A stretch of DNA of 64,000 bases from Bacillota bacterium (GTDB taxonomy: Bacteria; Bacillota_A; Clostridia; Christensenellales; Aristaeellaceae): the NCBI GenBank assembly GCA_023421735.1, contig JAEZSP010000079.1, positions 1 through 64,000 on the forward strand, written 5' to 3'. The translations under genes and the position numbers were made by a program. This document shows, in pieces, positions 1 through 9,423 of the stretch. Below the pieces are notes generated by a model. It did no database searches, was not told the DNA's origin, and was given only the letters and a program-made list of their open reading frames with translations. Within the stretch, counting starts at the first letter, position 1; each line of letters starts with the position of its first letter.

Positions 1-1
1 T

Positions 2-76
2 TCCTCAGTAGCTCAATGGCAGAGCGTTCGGCTGTTAACCGAAATGTTGTAGGTTCGAGCCCTACCTGGGGAGCCA
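2..76 (+). tRNA. tRNA-Asn (anticodon GTT)
   Basis: A complete cloverleaf can be drawn. The acceptor stem TCCTCAG pairs with CTGGGGA. The D-arm is GCTC/GAGC, the anticodon stem TTCGG/CCGAA encloses loop CTGTTAA, and the T-arm GTAGG/CCTAC encloses TTCGAGC. The anticodon GTT reads Asn codons. The CCA end is encoded. The window may begin inside a longer tRNA or rRNA cluster, which cannot be seen. A strong terminator follows within a few bases. Confidence 0.95.
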
Positions 77-79
77 GTC

Positions 80-118
80 GTGGTTACAAATCAAACTAGA
101 TTTGTAACCACCTTTTTT
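80..118 (+). terminator. Rho-independent terminator after tRNA-Asn
   Basis: A 13-bp perfect stem, GTGGTTACAAATC with GATTTGTAACCAC around loop AAACTA, is followed by CTTTTTT. It sits three bases after the tRNA CCA end, so it ends the tRNA transcript. Confidence 0.92.
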
Positions 119-726
119 GTTTTTGGCTCACGTTTTTCTGCTCGGAAAGAATTGGCGAGGTATGGGGATTTTTGTGGTAAACTGAGTTATCAATCTGGTG
201 CACAATACGCCGGAATAAGGAAATTAAAAACGGAGTTCACCAAAGAAAGTTTGTTTTTTGCACAATCGGCTCTTTTAAGTGCCTTTTTGCCGGATCAGAA
301 CCATTTTAGGTTTGATGCGGTGATTCTGATTTCGGCGGCGCTTATTTCGAATCTTTTCTGGAAGGTCGTTCCGACGGGACTTGCGGGCAGACCCTGTTGG
401 GTCATTGCGCCGGCATACACTTCCGACAACGTCAATCCCGCTAGGATTCGTACTTCCGGTTCTGTAAACGGTACGCAACGGCTAAAAACTGTGTACGATT
501 CGAATGCCATGACTTTCTTGGCGCGTCTAAAATGGATCATCCGCAAAATCGTCGGCGCAACATCAGCTTCTCAATACGGCATTTTTACGGCAAGATTCAT
601 TGATTCTGAAATTGCTGTTTTTCTGGCTTTATCCGTGACGTTAAAGATGAGGCAGTCCGGGCAAAAGGCGTGAAAAGCTGATTCATGCGAGTGCGGCATG
701 CTGCAATTTGGTGAGATTATGCGCAC
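119..726. other. Gene-poor stretch, no supported gene
   Basis: About 600 bases without a convincing gene. Open frames exist on both strands, but none has a ribosome binding site, a recognisable domain or the codon bias of the neighbours, and the longest plus-strand frame starts inside the tRNA terminator. The local base composition is more AT-rich and less biased than the genes around it. It may be decayed sequence. Confidence 0.6.
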
Positions 727-755
727 TTGTCATTTGGAATGCAAAAAAGTATGAT
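727..755 (+). promoter_or_regulatory. Sigma-A type promoter for the RidA gene
   Basis: TTGTCA (727-732) and TATGAT (750-755) are separated by 17 bases. The start codon is about 30 bases downstream, after a strong AAGGGGGGAG ribosome binding site. Confidence 0.8.
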
Positions 756-786
756 ATACTTTATAAAGATGAAGGGGGGAGTATTG

Positions 787-1137
787 ATGAGTGAAGTAAA
801 AAGATACGATGTGAATGAGGAATGGGCACATTCCGGCGTTGTCGAAGCTGGGGATTATGTATTTGTGAATTATTGCTCGATTGGTTTGGATTTGCCAATG
901 GAAGATCAAGTAAGAGGAGCGTTTGACCAATTGGAGAAGCGGCTTCAATTGGTCGGATTGACATTGGAATCCGTCGTGAAAATAGACGCATTGTTCGGCG
1001 ACATTCGTGATATACCGATCATGGAGAAGGTCATCAAGGAACGTTTTCACGGGAAGTATCCTGCCAGAAAATCATTTGAGCGAGATCATTCCGGGAAACA
1101 TACCTTTCAAGTGGATGCAATCGCATATAAGGGATAA
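787..1137 (+). CDS. RidA family protein (YjgF/YER057c/UK114)
   Basis: A 116-residue protein of RidA size. The C-terminal half has the family-like run KERFHGKYPARKSFE, where the RidA active-site arginine and surrounding residues lie, and an N-terminal strand region that fits the chorismate-mutase-like fold. RidA proteins are cytosolic trimers that hydrolyse reactive enamine/imine intermediates released by PLP enzymes, but many paralogues have other substrates. The ATG at 787 was chosen because AAGGGGGGAG lies 6 bases upstream and a promoter lies just before it; an in-frame TTG sits one codon earlier. It stands alone ahead of the HAD hydrolase gene, 54 bases away. The exact substrate is not known. 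Confidence 0.82.
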   Translation: MSEVKRYDVNEEWAHSGVVEAGDYVFVNYCSIGLDLPMEDQVRGAFDQLEKRLQLVGLTLESVVKIDALFGDIRDIPIMEKVIKERFHGKYPARKSFERDHSGKHTFQVDAIAYKG

Positions 1138-1191
1138 TCATCCGCGTTGACAAGTTCGTTTCGTTTGCCCTCATCGGCTGAAAGGATTGGC

Positions 1192-1902
1192 ATGTCGTAT
1201 CAAGCGATTCTATTTGATGTCAGCGACACCTTGGTTGAATATCATCCCAATTGGGCGGAAATATACGGTGACCGTCTCCGCGCGCTGGGGTTTGCGATCA
1301 CAGATCAAATGGCGTGCGAGATTCGCCGAGCGGTTAACTGGGCCATCGGCGCACAAAGTTTGAATGAGATGGATGGTGCGCCGCATGCGACTACGGATGA
1401 GTCCGCAAGGATGAAAAATGAGGCGGCATTATCCTGCGTCCATTTTCCCGATGGGATGAAGGCGCGCTATCTGGAACAGATGGCCCGAATGCCCAAAGTG
1501 AAACAGGAAATGCGCGTGATCGCGGGTGTCATTGAGACATTAAAAATCCTGAAGACAACGTATCGACTGGCGATCGTTTCAAATCATCATGCGTGGCTGG
1601 CGGATCGTTTGCGCGAGCTGCAATTAAATGACTTTTTTCATCCGGTGGTGATCTCCGAGGTGGTCGGCATTGAAAAGCCGGACGTGCGCATCATGGAGAT
1701 CGCATTGCGGGAACTTGATTTGCCGGCAAAGCGGTGTCTCTACGTCGGCGATCATCCCATGGACGTCCTGTGCGCAAAGAAAGCGGGGCTGGATTGCGCA
1801 TTGATCGTGGGCGATTGGGAAATGGCGCACTTGATCGGCGGGTACCGCGCGGATTATCACATTGAAAACCTGCGTGACCTCCTTGAGATTCTGCCGGTCT
1901 GA
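1192..1902 (+). CDS. HAD-superfamily hydrolase, atypical motif I
   Basis: A 236-residue haloacid dehalogenase-like protein. Motif I is FDVSDTL near residue 10, motif II is IVSNHH near residue 135, motif III is the lysine in GIEKPD, and motif IV is GDHPMD. An alpha-helical cap fits between motifs I and II, as in subfamily I HADs. The second Asp of the usual DxDxT motif (the general acid/base in phosphatases) is Ser here, as in some HDHD3-like members, so ordinary phosphatase activity is uncertain. The start at 1192 has GAAAGG upstream; an upstream TTG start is less likely. Substrate unknown. Confidence 0.82.
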   Translation: MSYQAILFDVSDTLVEYHPNWAEIYGDRLRALGFAITDQMACEIRRAVNWAIGAQSLNEMDGAPHATTDESARMKNEAALSCVHFPDGMKARYLEQMARMPKVKQEMRVIAGVIETLKILKTTYRLAIVSNHHAWLADRLRELQLNDFFHPVVISEVVGIEKPDVRIMEIALRELDLPAKRCLYVGDHPMDVLCAKKAGLDCALIVGDWEMAHLIGGYRADYHIENLRDLLEILPV

Positions 1903-1937
1903 TCGATGAATTGCGTACGGAAAGAAAAGGAGGGATT

Positions 1938-3101
1938 ATGGGAAGTTTTTTTAGCAATCTGATCGTCGAGCGTGGGGCACCCGAAACCCTGCGGGATGAC
2001 ATCGCGTGTATTCTCAAGCCGCAGGGATATGCGCCTGTGGCGGATGGGGCGGATGCCGACATCACGATTTTCGTGCTTGGCGGCGCGGAGGATCAGTTTT
2101 GGGTGCTGGTCGGGGAAGGATTGGAGGAACTGCTTCTCGAATTCGCGCAGAAATTGGCAAAAAGGAGCAAGCGGCGCGTCATCGCGGCGCAGTGTATCGA
2201 CAGCGATGTGCTCCTTTTGTCTCTCACGAAGGGCGGCGCTTCGAACGACGTTTGCATAGGTGATCCGGAGGCATACGACATCGAGCCACGACCATTTCGT
2301 TCCGCGCCCTGGATGGAGCTGGTAGGCCCGGAAAATTGGGATGCGTTTCGTGCGGCGCGCAAACGGAAGTACGTGTACGCAGAGGACGCGCTCTCGGAAA
2401 TCGAAGGATTCATCGGCTTCCGGGCGGAAAACGCGGTGCTTACGGCAGACGATCTGGAAGATGCCGCGGAACCGCTGTTTGCGATTGCCTTTCGGAAGGT
2501 GCACGTCATTCCGGTCTTTTTACCGCAGGAATTGCCGCCTGCGTTTCGGCCTTGGCAGGGCACGGGTGGATACTGCAATCCTGTCAGAACCGTTTTTATG
2601 GAGGCGGGTGGCATCGGATGCGGATATGAGCTGCACATCGTTGCGCGCGGATTTGACGCGGGGGCATGTGAAATCGGGAATGTCTGGATTACGCGCCATA
2701 TTTCCACTCCGAAGGTTCGGATGGCGCGCGGCATGCCCGTTCGGTGTACGTTTGCGGATGGAAGCGCGGGTTGGAAAGCGCTTTTCCCGGACGAAGACAT
2801 CTCCCCTGGGCTGAATCTCCGAAACCCTGAGCGCAAGACGCTGAAGGGCATAGATCGTGAACTCGCGCTGAGATATGCCGTTGAGTTTGTCCTGCGCGGC
2901 GGCGCCTTTCCGCCGCGCGGTGAGAAGAAGGAGCTGCATGACGGGGCGTCAACTTACGTCGAAATCAGCCTGATTCCGCTGGAAAATCCGGCTGGGGCGG
3001 CCACCAATCGCGTGGGGATCTGCCGGGCGGATAAAGTGACGAACGATGCGGAGTGCATGCTTGAGCACCGCTGGTGGATGCTGAAAGAGAGGTCGAAATG
3101 A
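1938..3101 (+). CDS. Conserved hypothetical protein, 387 aa
   Basis: I do not recognise a family. The protein is soluble, with no signal peptide or membrane segment. Residues 1-90 look like an alpha/beta unit rich in acidic residues and Leu; the remainder alternates predicted strands with conserved-looking aromatic and Gly patches, including GTGGYCNP and GGIGCGYELH. The ATG at 1938 follows a strong AAGGAGG. The stop codon overlaps the start of the methyltransferase gene (ATGA, 3098-3101), so the two are translationally coupled and probably work together with the TfoX-C protein that follows. Confidence 0.7.
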   Translation: MGSFFSNLIVERGAPETLRDDIACILKPQGYAPVADGADADITIFVLGGAEDQFWVLVGEGLEELLLEFAQKLAKRSKRRVIAAQCIDSDVLLLSLTKGGASNDVCIGDPEAYDIEPRPFRSAPWMELVGPENWDAFRAARKRKYVYAEDALSEIEGFIGFRAENAVLTADDLEDAAEPLFAIAFRKVHVIPVFLPQELPPAFRPWQGTGGYCNPVRTVFMEAGGIGCGYELHIVARGFDAGACEIGNVWITRHISTPKVRMARGMPVRCTFADGSAGWKALFPDEDISPGLNLRNPERKTLKGIDRELALRYAVEFVLRGGAFPPRGEKKELHDGASTYVEISLIPLENPAGAATNRVGICRADKVTNDAECMLEHRWWMLKERSK

Positions 3102-3883
3102 CCGATTCCCTCAACCGATATTATGATACATATGATGAGGAAACCCGGCTCACCCGCGACAACCTCCACCAAATCGAATATCGCACCACTCTGCGGTTCC
3201 TCGAAAAGCACATCCCGCCCCACTCGGCGGTTCTGGATTCGTGCGCAGGCACGGGGGCCTACGCGTTTCCGCTTGCAGAAGCGGGACACGTGGTGACGGC
3301 AGGGGACATCGTGCCCCGGCATGTCGCGCGGATGCGGGAAAAGGACGCGGGAAATCTGCGAGAAATCTATGAGGGCGATGCGGCCGATCTTTCGCGCTTT
3401 GGGGCCGATTCGTTCGATGCCGTTCTGTGTCTCGGTGCGCTCTACCATTTGCGCGGGGATGCGGCAGAACGGGCCGTGGCGGAGGGCGCGCGTGTCTTGA
3501 AGCGCGGCGGCGTGTTTGCGATGAGCTATATCAACCACACGGGTGTGTACTTTGCGCAGCTGATGCGCGCGATTCGGAAGGAAGAGACCGCAGCGCGCGT
3601 CGCGGCGTATCGGCTGCTCGACCAAATCGAGTCGGAAAGCTGGGACGGTCTGTTTCACGGGATGACCATGGACGAGGCAACGTCGCTTGCCGCATACCAC
3701 GGCATCGAATCCGTGGAGGTCGTCTCCACGTATCCGGTGTACTACAATTTTTATAACGAAATCAACGACATGACGGAGGATGCCTACGAGGCGTATCTCG
3801 CGTGCCATTTTGAGACGTGCACCGACCCCGCCGTTGCCCGGCACGCCATGCACGGTCTTTTGATCGGGAGGAAAAAGGAATGA
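3098..3883 (+). CDS. Class I SAM-dependent methyltransferase
   Basis: A 261-residue protein with a Rossmann-like SAM-binding fold. Motif I is VLDSCAGTGAYAFPLA (about residues 46-61), the acidic end of strand 2 is TAGDIV, and the segment FDAVLCLGALYHL is motif IV with the usual LGALYHL of small-molecule methyltransferases. Substrate cannot be read from sequence. It starts in the stop codon of the unknown gene upstream and its own stop overlaps the next ATG (ATGA, 3880-3883), so it lies in a tightly coupled three-gene unit. Confidence 0.86.
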   Translation: MTDSLNRYYDTYDEETRLTRDNLHQIEYRTTLRFLEKHIPPHSAVLDSCAGTGAYAFPLAEAGHVVTAGDIVPRHVARMREKDAGNLREIYEGDAADLSRFGADSFDAVLCLGALYHLRGDAAERAVAEGARVLKRGGVFAMSYINHTGVYFAQLMRAIRKEETAARVAAYRLLDQIESESWDGLFHGMTMDEATSLAAYHGIESVEVVSTYPVYYNFYNEINDMTEDAYEAYLACHFETCTDPAVARHAMHGLLIGRKKE

Positions 3884-4140
3884 GCGAACTTTCCAAGCTG
3901 CCCAATGTGGGCAAGGTGCTCGAAAAACATCTGATTGCGGTCGGGATTGAAACGCCCGAACAACTCCGGGCGGCGGGTGCGCAGGAAACGTTTTTGCGTA
4001 TCCGGGATATGTGTGATCCCGGCGCGTGCCTGCACATGCTCTATGGCATCGAGGGAGCGATTCTCGGCATCCCGGATCGTCTCCTTTCCGAAGAGACGAA
4101 GCGGGATTTGTGCGTGTTTTTTCGGGCGCAATCGAAATAG
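3880..4140 (+). CDS. TfoX C-terminal domain protein
   Basis: An 86-residue protein matching the stand-alone TfoX/Sxy C-terminal domain, a helix-hairpin-helix-like fold: KLPNVGKVLEKHL near the N-terminus, then GIETPEQLRAAGA and a central CLHMLYGIEGA. In Proteobacteria the domain is part of the Sxy competence regulator; free-standing copies in Firmicutes have no established role. It overlaps the methyltransferase gene by ATGA and ends with TAG. Confidence 0.82.
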   Translation: MSELSKLPNVGKVLEKHLIAVGIETPEQLRAAGAQETFLRIRDMCDPGACLHMLYGIEGAILGIPDRLLSEETKRDLCVFFRAQSK

Positions 4141-4155
4141 GATCGATTGTCGTTT

Positions 4156-4185
4156 TTGACATCCTGCTTCAAAAATAAATAAAAA
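4156..4185 (+). promoter_or_regulatory. Probable promoter of the DUF2975/YozG-like unit
   Basis: TTGACA (4156-4161) is followed after 18 bases by TAAAAA (4180-4185), in an AT-rich tract that contrasts with the surrounding GC-rich DNA. The ATG with GGAGG is about 60 bases downstream. Confidence 0.5.
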
Positions 4186-4247
4186 ACGATAATTTTCGTG
4201 CTAGAATCCAAATGTGATTATCGGAAAACAATAAATTGGAGGCGTAC

Positions 4248-5207
4248 ATGTCGAAGTGGGTGAAGGGTGGCTAGGCGGCGGTCGCGCTGAGTGGCGCCGG
4301 ACTGGCCTTGTGGGACGGCACAGGGGAACGCGTTCTTTCGCTGGCGGTTGCGCCGTTCTCGCTTCTGGGGATGTGGCTGCGCATGCTGTCGCTCTCGGGC
4401 GCGGCGGGGAAGGCGCTGGCGCTTTTTCTCTACGTCCTTCTGTGCGGAATTCCGGTCTATGGAATGCTCCTGCGGCGGCGGTTCGGCGGAATGCCCGCCG
4501 CGGTGAGCGTATACCTGTTCTTTCTTATGTTTATGATGGTGAATCCGACGAAGATCGCGGCGCTCTTTCGCACGCCGGTTGCGGGGGAAGAAGGGCTTAA
4601 TATGCTCAAAGCGATGCTCGTCGGGTTTTTCTATCTGCTCCTGCTCTCCTGGGTGCTCATCCGGATCGCAACGCGGCGGGCGCCGGACGGGCTTATCCGG
4701 CGTCTGATCGGACTTGTCTGGTTGACGGGCGCACTGCTGATTCTTTCCGTCACATGCGTGGATTTCGCGGTACTCAAAGCCGCGTTCGAGACTGTGCCTG
4801 CTGATCCGTTGTTGTCGTATTTGGGAGCGGGGACGACCGCGCCTGCCGACGGTGTTCTCGCCATCGTTCGGTTTGTGGCGGACGCTGTGCCCACGGCGGT
4901 ATTGTTATATGCGCTTGTGGCAGCCGCGCGGCTGCTTGCGGGCTGCGGGCGCGAGCTGTTTGCCGCCGAAAATGCCGAACTGGCCCGTACGCTTGCGGCG
5001 CGCGCGCGGACGGCGATTCTGGTGGCGGTGGGCTGTATGCTGGGTAGAGCCTCGCTGGAAATCATGCTGGCACATTGGGCGACGAACGTGTCCATCATGG
5101 CTAACGTTCCGCTTCTTGAGCTGATTGCCGCTTTGGCATCCGCACTGTTTGCGCGGTTCATGGAGCGCGGCTGCGCGGTGTACCGAGAAAACCAAATGAT
5201 GATTTGA
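4248..5207 (+). CDS. DUF2975-like membrane protein with in-frame TAG at codon 9
   Basis: An integral membrane protein with about seven hydrophobic segments. Its C-terminal half has the DUF2975/YoaS layout: LFAAENAELARTLA before two helices and ARFMERGCAVYRENQMMI at the end. The next gene is a YozG-like XRE protein, the usual partner of DUF2975 proteins (yoaS-yozG in B. subtilis). The natural start is the ATG at 4248: TTGGAGG lies 6 bases upstream and a promoter further up. Reading from it gives MSKWVKGG, then TAG (4272-4274), then an unbroken frame AAVALSGAGLALW to 5207. The only later starts, such as TTG 4308, lack a ribosome binding site. So the gene is either inactivated, translated by amber readthrough, or miscalled at one base. 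Confidence 0.72.
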
Positions 5208-5217
5208 GGCGGCGAAT

Positions 5218-5448
5218 ATGGCAATCGTGGTAAATCTTGATCAGGCGCTCAAAGCGCGTGGCATGACCGGGAAGCAGCTTTGCGAAAAAATCGGGTTGAC
5301 GGAAGCGAACCTCTCCATCCTGCGCAGCGGACGCGCAAAGGGCGTCCGGTTTGCGACGCTCAACCGCATCTGCCTGTACCTTCAGTGCGATGTGGGCGAT
5401 ATTCTCCACTTTGATGGAAGCGAGGGGTCAAACGTTGAAGAGGATTAA
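5218..5448 (+). CDS. YozG-like XRE-family HTH regulator
   Basis: A 76-residue Cro/CI-type helix-turn-helix protein: LDQALKARGMTGKQLCEKIGLTEANLSILRSGRAK carries the HTH, and LNRICLYLQCDVGDIL is the conserved end typical of the short YozG-like family. Such proteins are usually encoded beside DUF2975 membrane proteins, as here, 10 bases downstream. The pair probably forms a membrane-linked regulatory unit; the signal is not known. Its last bases overlap the start of the following gene. Confidence 0.85.
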   Translation: MAIVVNLDQALKARGMTGKQLCEKIGLTEANLSILRSGRAKGVRFATLNRICLYLQCDVGDILHFDGSEGSNVEED

Positions 5449-6400
5449 GTGGATTTTGCTCGTGCTCGTCGTTGCCGCGTTCACGGGGTTTGCGGGTTTT
5501 CGGTTGGTGCGCCCGGCGGACATGGCGGCGGGCAATGTTCTGGTGGGATATTGGGCGACGTATGGAGATATGTCGGATGAGGCGGTATTTGATCCGCAGG
5601 ACGCGGGTGCGCAGTGCTTACTCCAATATGTCGAAGGCGAGGATCGCATGCAACGGATCGGCAGTGCATTTGGCAATGTTCACCAGTCGTATAACCTCAA
5701 GGATCGCAGCGAGGAATATGGGCTGTCCGCCATGCTCTTCCTCGTTGCGGATAGCGATGCGGAGACGCAATTTTCCGACATCGAGGTTGAACTTGAAGGC
5801 GATGTTGTGGAATCGCTGCGCGCGGTGCTCGCAAATGAGTCTATGTGCGATGTCACGGCATACGTTTCCCAGCATGCATTGGAACTGCACGGGGCTGAAC
5901 TCATGGCGATTGCCGCCGAAAACGGATGTACGCTCACGCTTTCGACGAAGCCGCCTCTTGATTTGCGCCTGTATGCGGTTTATCAAAGGGCGGACGGGAG
6001 CCTGTACGCGGATGGGAATCCCCAAACGTTCGGCGCGCCTTTGGACGGCGTCGGCTTTTCGGGCAGCGCGACATATTCCGAGACGGTGAACGGCGTGACC
6101 AAAGAAAAGACCGTCACGGTGGGGATCACGGTGCAAGTTGTTTCGCCCCTTTCCTCCGTGCGGGTCGTGGAAATGAGCGCAGAGAACAAGCCGCTTTGTT
6201 CAGCGGCGATCAACGGGATGGATGAGACATACGAGGCGGGGGCGGATTGCGCCTATGTCGTCGTTGAAGAAACGCATGACGATCACAGTGTTTCGCGCTT
6301 CCTGTATAACCGGAGCGACGTGAATACATGTCATACGCGCCATTATCCGCTTCCGAATGGGTTCACGGACGCGGTTGCGCTGTACATCCGGTTTCAGTGA
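5435..6400 (+). CDS. Membrane-anchored extracytoplasmic protein, unknown
   Basis: A 321-residue protein with a basic N-terminus (KRIK) and one hydrophobic segment WILLVLVVAAFTGFAGF, then an extracytoplasmic part rich in strands and acidic residues. No family is recognised. A TTG start at 5435 is preferred: GAGGGG lies 9 bases upstream and it gives a clean signal-anchor; an ATG at 5414 has no binding site. The start overlaps the end of the XRE gene, so it belongs to the DUF2975/YozG unit and may be a sensor or target of it. It converges with trpA, 40 bases away, without a clear terminator between. Confidence 0.7.
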   Translation: MKRIKWILLVLVVAAFTGFAGFRLVRPADMAAGNVLVGYWATYGDMSDEAVFDPQDAGAQCLLQYVEGEDRMQRIGSAFGNVHQSYNLKDRSEEYGLSAMLFLVADSDAETQFSDIEVELEGDVVESLRAVLANESMCDVTAYVSQHALELHGAELMAIAAENGCTLTLSTKPPLDLRLYAVYQRADGSLYADGNPQTFGAPLDGVGFSGSATYSETVNGVTKEKTVTVGITVQVVSPLSSVRVVEMSAENKPLCSAAINGMDETYEAGADCAYVVVEETHDDHSVSRFLYNRSDVNTCHTRHYPLPNGFTDAVALYIRFQ

Positions 6401-6440
6401 GGATGACAGCGTGACCGCACATTTCCGGACTATATTTTTG

Positions 6441-7220
6441 TCAGCGTGCCCCGGTCAGCGCGTTCTTCATTTCGCGCACGTATTCCGCGACCCGCGGCGC
6501 GGCAGAACGACCATATTGGGCGACGAGCTTCATGATTGCGGAGCCGACGATGACGCCGTCCGCCTTCGCGCCCATTTCGGCTGCCTGCGCGGGCGTTGAA
6601 ATGCCAAAGCCGATGGCAGCCGGCACGTGCCCGTTTTCGCGCACGAGGTGCACCATGTGCCCCACGTCGGTGGTGATCGAGGTGCGCACGCCCGTCACAC
6701 CCAGCGACGACACGCAATAGACGAACCCCTGCGCCTCCCGCGCGATCATGGCGATCCGGTTTTCGGAGGTCGGCGCAATGAGCGAGATGAAGTCGATTCC
6801 ATGTTCCCGGCACGCGGGCGCAAAGTCCGCCTTTTCCTCAAACGGCACGTCCGGCAGGATCAGGGCGTCGATGCCCACTTGAGCCGCGCGGGCGAGGAAT
6901 CGATCTGTGCCGTAGGAGAAGACCACGTTCGCATAGGTCATGAACGCGAGGGGCGTCGAAACGTCCCGGCGGATGCGCGATACCAGGTCGAAAATTTTGT
7001 CGGTCGTCGCGCCGCCCTTGAGCGCGCGCAGGTTCGCGGCCTGGATGACCGGCCCTTCCGCCGTCGGATCGGAAAACGGAATCCCCAATTCGATCAGATC
7101 CGCGCCCGCATCCGCCATGGCGCGCACGAGCGCCTCCGTGGTTTCGAGATCCGGGTCGCCGCAGGTTAGAAATGCGACGAATGCCTTCCCGTTTTGAAAT
7201 GCCTTTGCCGTATTGCTCAT
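6441..7220 (-). CDS. trpA: Tryptophan synthase alpha chain
   Basis: A 259-residue TIM barrel that cleaves indole-3-glycerol phosphate to indole and glyceraldehyde 3-phosphate, passing indole to TrpB through a tunnel. Seen in sequence: [14 protein letters not shown] with the catalytic Glu/Asp region, LLPDVPFEE with the second catalytic acid, and the phosphate-binding end VGFGIST-like [10 protein letters not shown] and DGVIVGSAI. It is the last gene of the operon and overlaps trpB by 4 bases. Confidence 0.96.
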   Translation of the reverse strand: MSNTAKAFQNGKAFVAFLTCGDPDLETTEALVRAMADAGADLIELGIPFSDPTAEGPVIQAANLRALKGGATTDKIFDLVSRIRRDVSTPLAFMTYANVVFSYGTDRFLARAAQVGIDALILPDVPFEEKADFAPACREHGIDFISLIAPTSENRIAMIAREAQGFVYCVSSLGVTGVRTSITTDVGHMVHLVRENGHVPAAIGFGISTPAQAAEMGAKADGVIVGSAIMKLVAQYGRSAAPRVAEYVREMKNALTGAR

Positions 7221-8401
7221 TCCGTTAAATCCTCCCCCCTATAGCGCGCGATGGCGGCGCAGTCCTTGTCCCCTCGTCCGGAAATATTGATGACGATGAT
7301 CTGATCGTGCGCCATTTCGGGCGCGATCTTCATGGCGTGCGCCACGGCGTGCGCGCTTTCGATGGCGGGAATGATCCCCTCCGCGCGCGAGAGAAATTCG
7401 AACGCTTCGACCGCCTCGTCGTCGGTCACCGCCACGTACTGCGCGCGCCCGATGTCGTGAAGGTGCGCATGTTCCGGTCCGATGCCGGGGTAGTCGAGGC
7501 CGGCGGAGATGGAATAGACCGGCGCGATCTGTCCGTATTCGTCCTGACAGAAGTACGACTTCATGCCGTGGAAGATGCCCGGCCTGCCCGTGGAGATGGT
7601 CGCGGCGGTTTCGAACGTATCGATCCCGCGCCCTGCCGCCTCGCAGCCGATCAGCTTGACCGACGGATCGCCGATAAAGTGGTAAAACGCGCCGATGGCG
7701 TTTGATCCGCCGCCCACGCATGCGAGTACCGCATCCGGGAGCCGCCCCGTAGCTTCCAGAATCTGCGCTTTGATCTCGCGCGAAATGACCGACTGAAAGT
7801 CCCGCACGATGGTCGGGAACGGGTGCGGTCCCATGACGGAGCCCAGGACATAGTGCGTGTCCGCAATCCGGCTCGTCCATTCGCGCATGGTTTCCGAAAC
7901 CGCGTCCTTCAGGGTCGCGGTGCCGGAGGTGACAGGATGCACCTGCGCGCCGAGGAGCCGCATGCGGTAGACGTTCAGCGCCTGCCGCCGCGTGTCCTCC
8001 TCGCCCATGTAGATTTCGCATTCAAGGCCCATCAGCGCGGCGGCAGTCGCGGCCGCAACGCCGTGCTGCCCCGCGCCGGTTTCGGCGATCACGCGTGTCT
8101 TGCCCATCTTTTTGGCGAGCAGCGCCTGGCCCAGTACGTTGTTAATCTTGTGTGAGCCCGTGTGGTTCAGGTCCTCGCGCTTGAGAAAGATCCGCGCGCC
8201 GCCCAGCATCCGGGTCATTTTTTTTGCCTCGGTAAGCCGCGACGGCCTGCCAGCGTAGTCGTTTAAAAGATGCGTCAGTTCGTCGTTGAAGCCTGGATCG
8301 TTCTTGTAAAATTCGTAGGCCTTTTCCAGCTCGATCACGGCGTTCATGAGCGTTTCTGGGATGTATTGTCCCCCGTGCCCGCCAAATCTGCCCCTTGTCA
8401 T
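7217..8401 (-). CDS. trpB: Tryptophan synthase beta chain
   Basis: A 394-residue PLP enzyme joining indole and serine to tryptophan. The PLP lysine is in HTGSHKINN, the indole-site Glu in AETGAGQHG, and the phosphate-binding loop is GGGSNAIG. The N-terminal [14 protein letters not shown] is typical of TrpB1. Length matches the family. It overlaps aroF upstream and trpA downstream by 4 bases each (ATGA), so translation is coupled to give balanced subunits. Confidence 0.97.
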   Translation of the reverse strand: MTRGRFGGHGGQYIPETLMNAVIELEKAYEFYKNDPGFNDELTHLLNDYAGRPSRLTEAKKMTRMLGGARIFLKREDLNHTGSHKINNVLGQALLAKKMGKTRVIAETGAGQHGVAAATAAALMGLECEIYMGEEDTRRQALNVYRMRLLGAQVHPVTSGTATLKDAVSETMREWTSRIADTHYVLGSVMGPHPFPTIVRDFQSVISREIKAQILEATGRLPDAVLACVGGGSNAIGAFYHFIGDPSVKLIGCEAAGRGIDTFETAATISTGRPGIFHGMKSYFCQDEYGQIAPVYSISAGLDYPGIGPEHAHLHDIGRAQYVAVTDDEAVEAFEFLSRAEGIIPAIESAHAVAHAMKIAPEMAHDQIIVINISGRGDKDCAAIARYRGEDLTE

Positions 8402-9423
8402 GTTGTCCCTCCCATTTTGCGCTGTTCGAGCGCCGCGCGCGCCCGCAAATCGCGCATCAGTTCATCAAATTCGGTAAGGCACAGCGACTGCGCCCCGTCG
8501 GACAGCGCGTGTACCGGGTCGTCGTGCGCCTCGATCAACAGGCCGTCTGCGCCGACCGCCAACGCCGCGCGCGAAAGCGGGGCGACCAGCGACTTGAGTC
8601 CCGCCGCGTGGCTCGGATCGACCAGAACCGGCAGGTGTGTTTTTTGCTTTAAAATCACCACGGCGGAGAGGTCGAGGGTGTTGCGCGTCTGCGTTTCAAA
8701 TGTGCGGATGCCGCGCTCGCACAAAATCACCCGGCTGTTGCCGGAGGAGAGCACGTATTCCGCGCTCATCAAAAGCTCCTCGATGGTGCTCGACAGCCCG
8801 CGCTTCAAAAGGACCGGCTTGTTCATCAGCCCGACCTCCTTGAGAAGGTCGAAGTTCTGCATGTTGCGCGCGCCGATCTGCACCACATCGATTTCCTCAA
8901 AGAGCGGCGCCTGCGCGGGCGTCATGATTTCGCTCACGACGGGCAGTCCCGTTGCGCGCTTGGCGGCCAGCAGCATTTGAATGCCCGCCGCGCCCAACCC
9001 CTGAAAGGAATAGGGCGATGTGCGCGGCTTGAACGCGCCGCCGCGCAGCATGGTGGCGCCGCTCGCCTTCACGGATTGAGCGATCCGTTCGATCTGTTGC
9101 GCTGATTCCACCGCGCATGGCCCCGCGATCACGTGAAATGTGTCCGGCCCGATGCGCGCATCCCCGACCGATACGACCGTGTCTTCCGGATGCACGGTGC
9201 GGCCCGCCGCCTTGTATTGCTCGGTCACGCGCCGCGCATATTGCACGCTGGGGTTCAATTCGACCACGCGATCCATGTCCACGCACGCGGTGTTGCCGAT
9301 CAGGCAGACGGCTGTGTGCTCCGTGCCCACGCTGACGAAGGTCGAAAAGCCCTGTTCTTCAAACGACGCGGCGAAGGCGCGCACGCCCGCTTCACTCGTC
9401 CCGGGCTTCATGATAAAGACCAT
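8398..9423 (-). CDS. aroF: DAHP synthase (3-deoxy-7-phosphoheptulonate synthase), type I-beta
   Basis: A 341-residue enzyme that condenses phosphoenolpyruvate and erythrose 4-phosphate, the first shikimate step. Residues 1-70 form a ferredoxin-like (ACT-like) regulatory domain as in the Thermotoga enzyme; the barrel follows with [30 protein letters not shown] and VDPSHAAGL. The regulatory domain usually gives feedback inhibition by aromatic amino acids. It lies inside the trp operon between trpF and trpB, so pathway entry is placed under the tryptophan T-box. Its ATG abuts the TAA of trpF. Confidence 0.95.
   Translation of the reverse strand: MVFIMKPGTSEAGVRAFAASFEEQGFSTFVSVGTEHTAVCLIGNTACVDMDRVVELNPSVQYARRVTEQYKAAGRTVHPEDTVVSVGDARIGPDTFHVIAGPCAVESAQQIERIAQSVKASGATMLRGGAFKPRTSPYSFQGLGAAGIQMLLAAKRATGLPVVSEIMTPAQAPLFEEIDVVQIGARNMQNFDLLKEVGLMNKPVLLKRGLSSTIEELLMSAEYVLSSGNSRVILCERGIRTFETQTRNTLDLSAVVILKQKTHLPVLVDPSHAAGLKSLVAPLSRAALAVGADGLLIEAHDDPVHALSDGAQSLCLTEFDELMRDLRARAALEQRKMGGTT

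Noticed and set aside
80..673. A 197-codon open frame on the plus strand after tRNA-Asn
   Set aside because: It begins inside the tRNA terminator, has no ribosome binding site and no recognisable domain; composition is unlike the genes around it.
6401..6440. Terminator between the membrane-anchored protein gene and trpA
   Set aside because: No stem with a T run could be found in these 40 bases on either strand.
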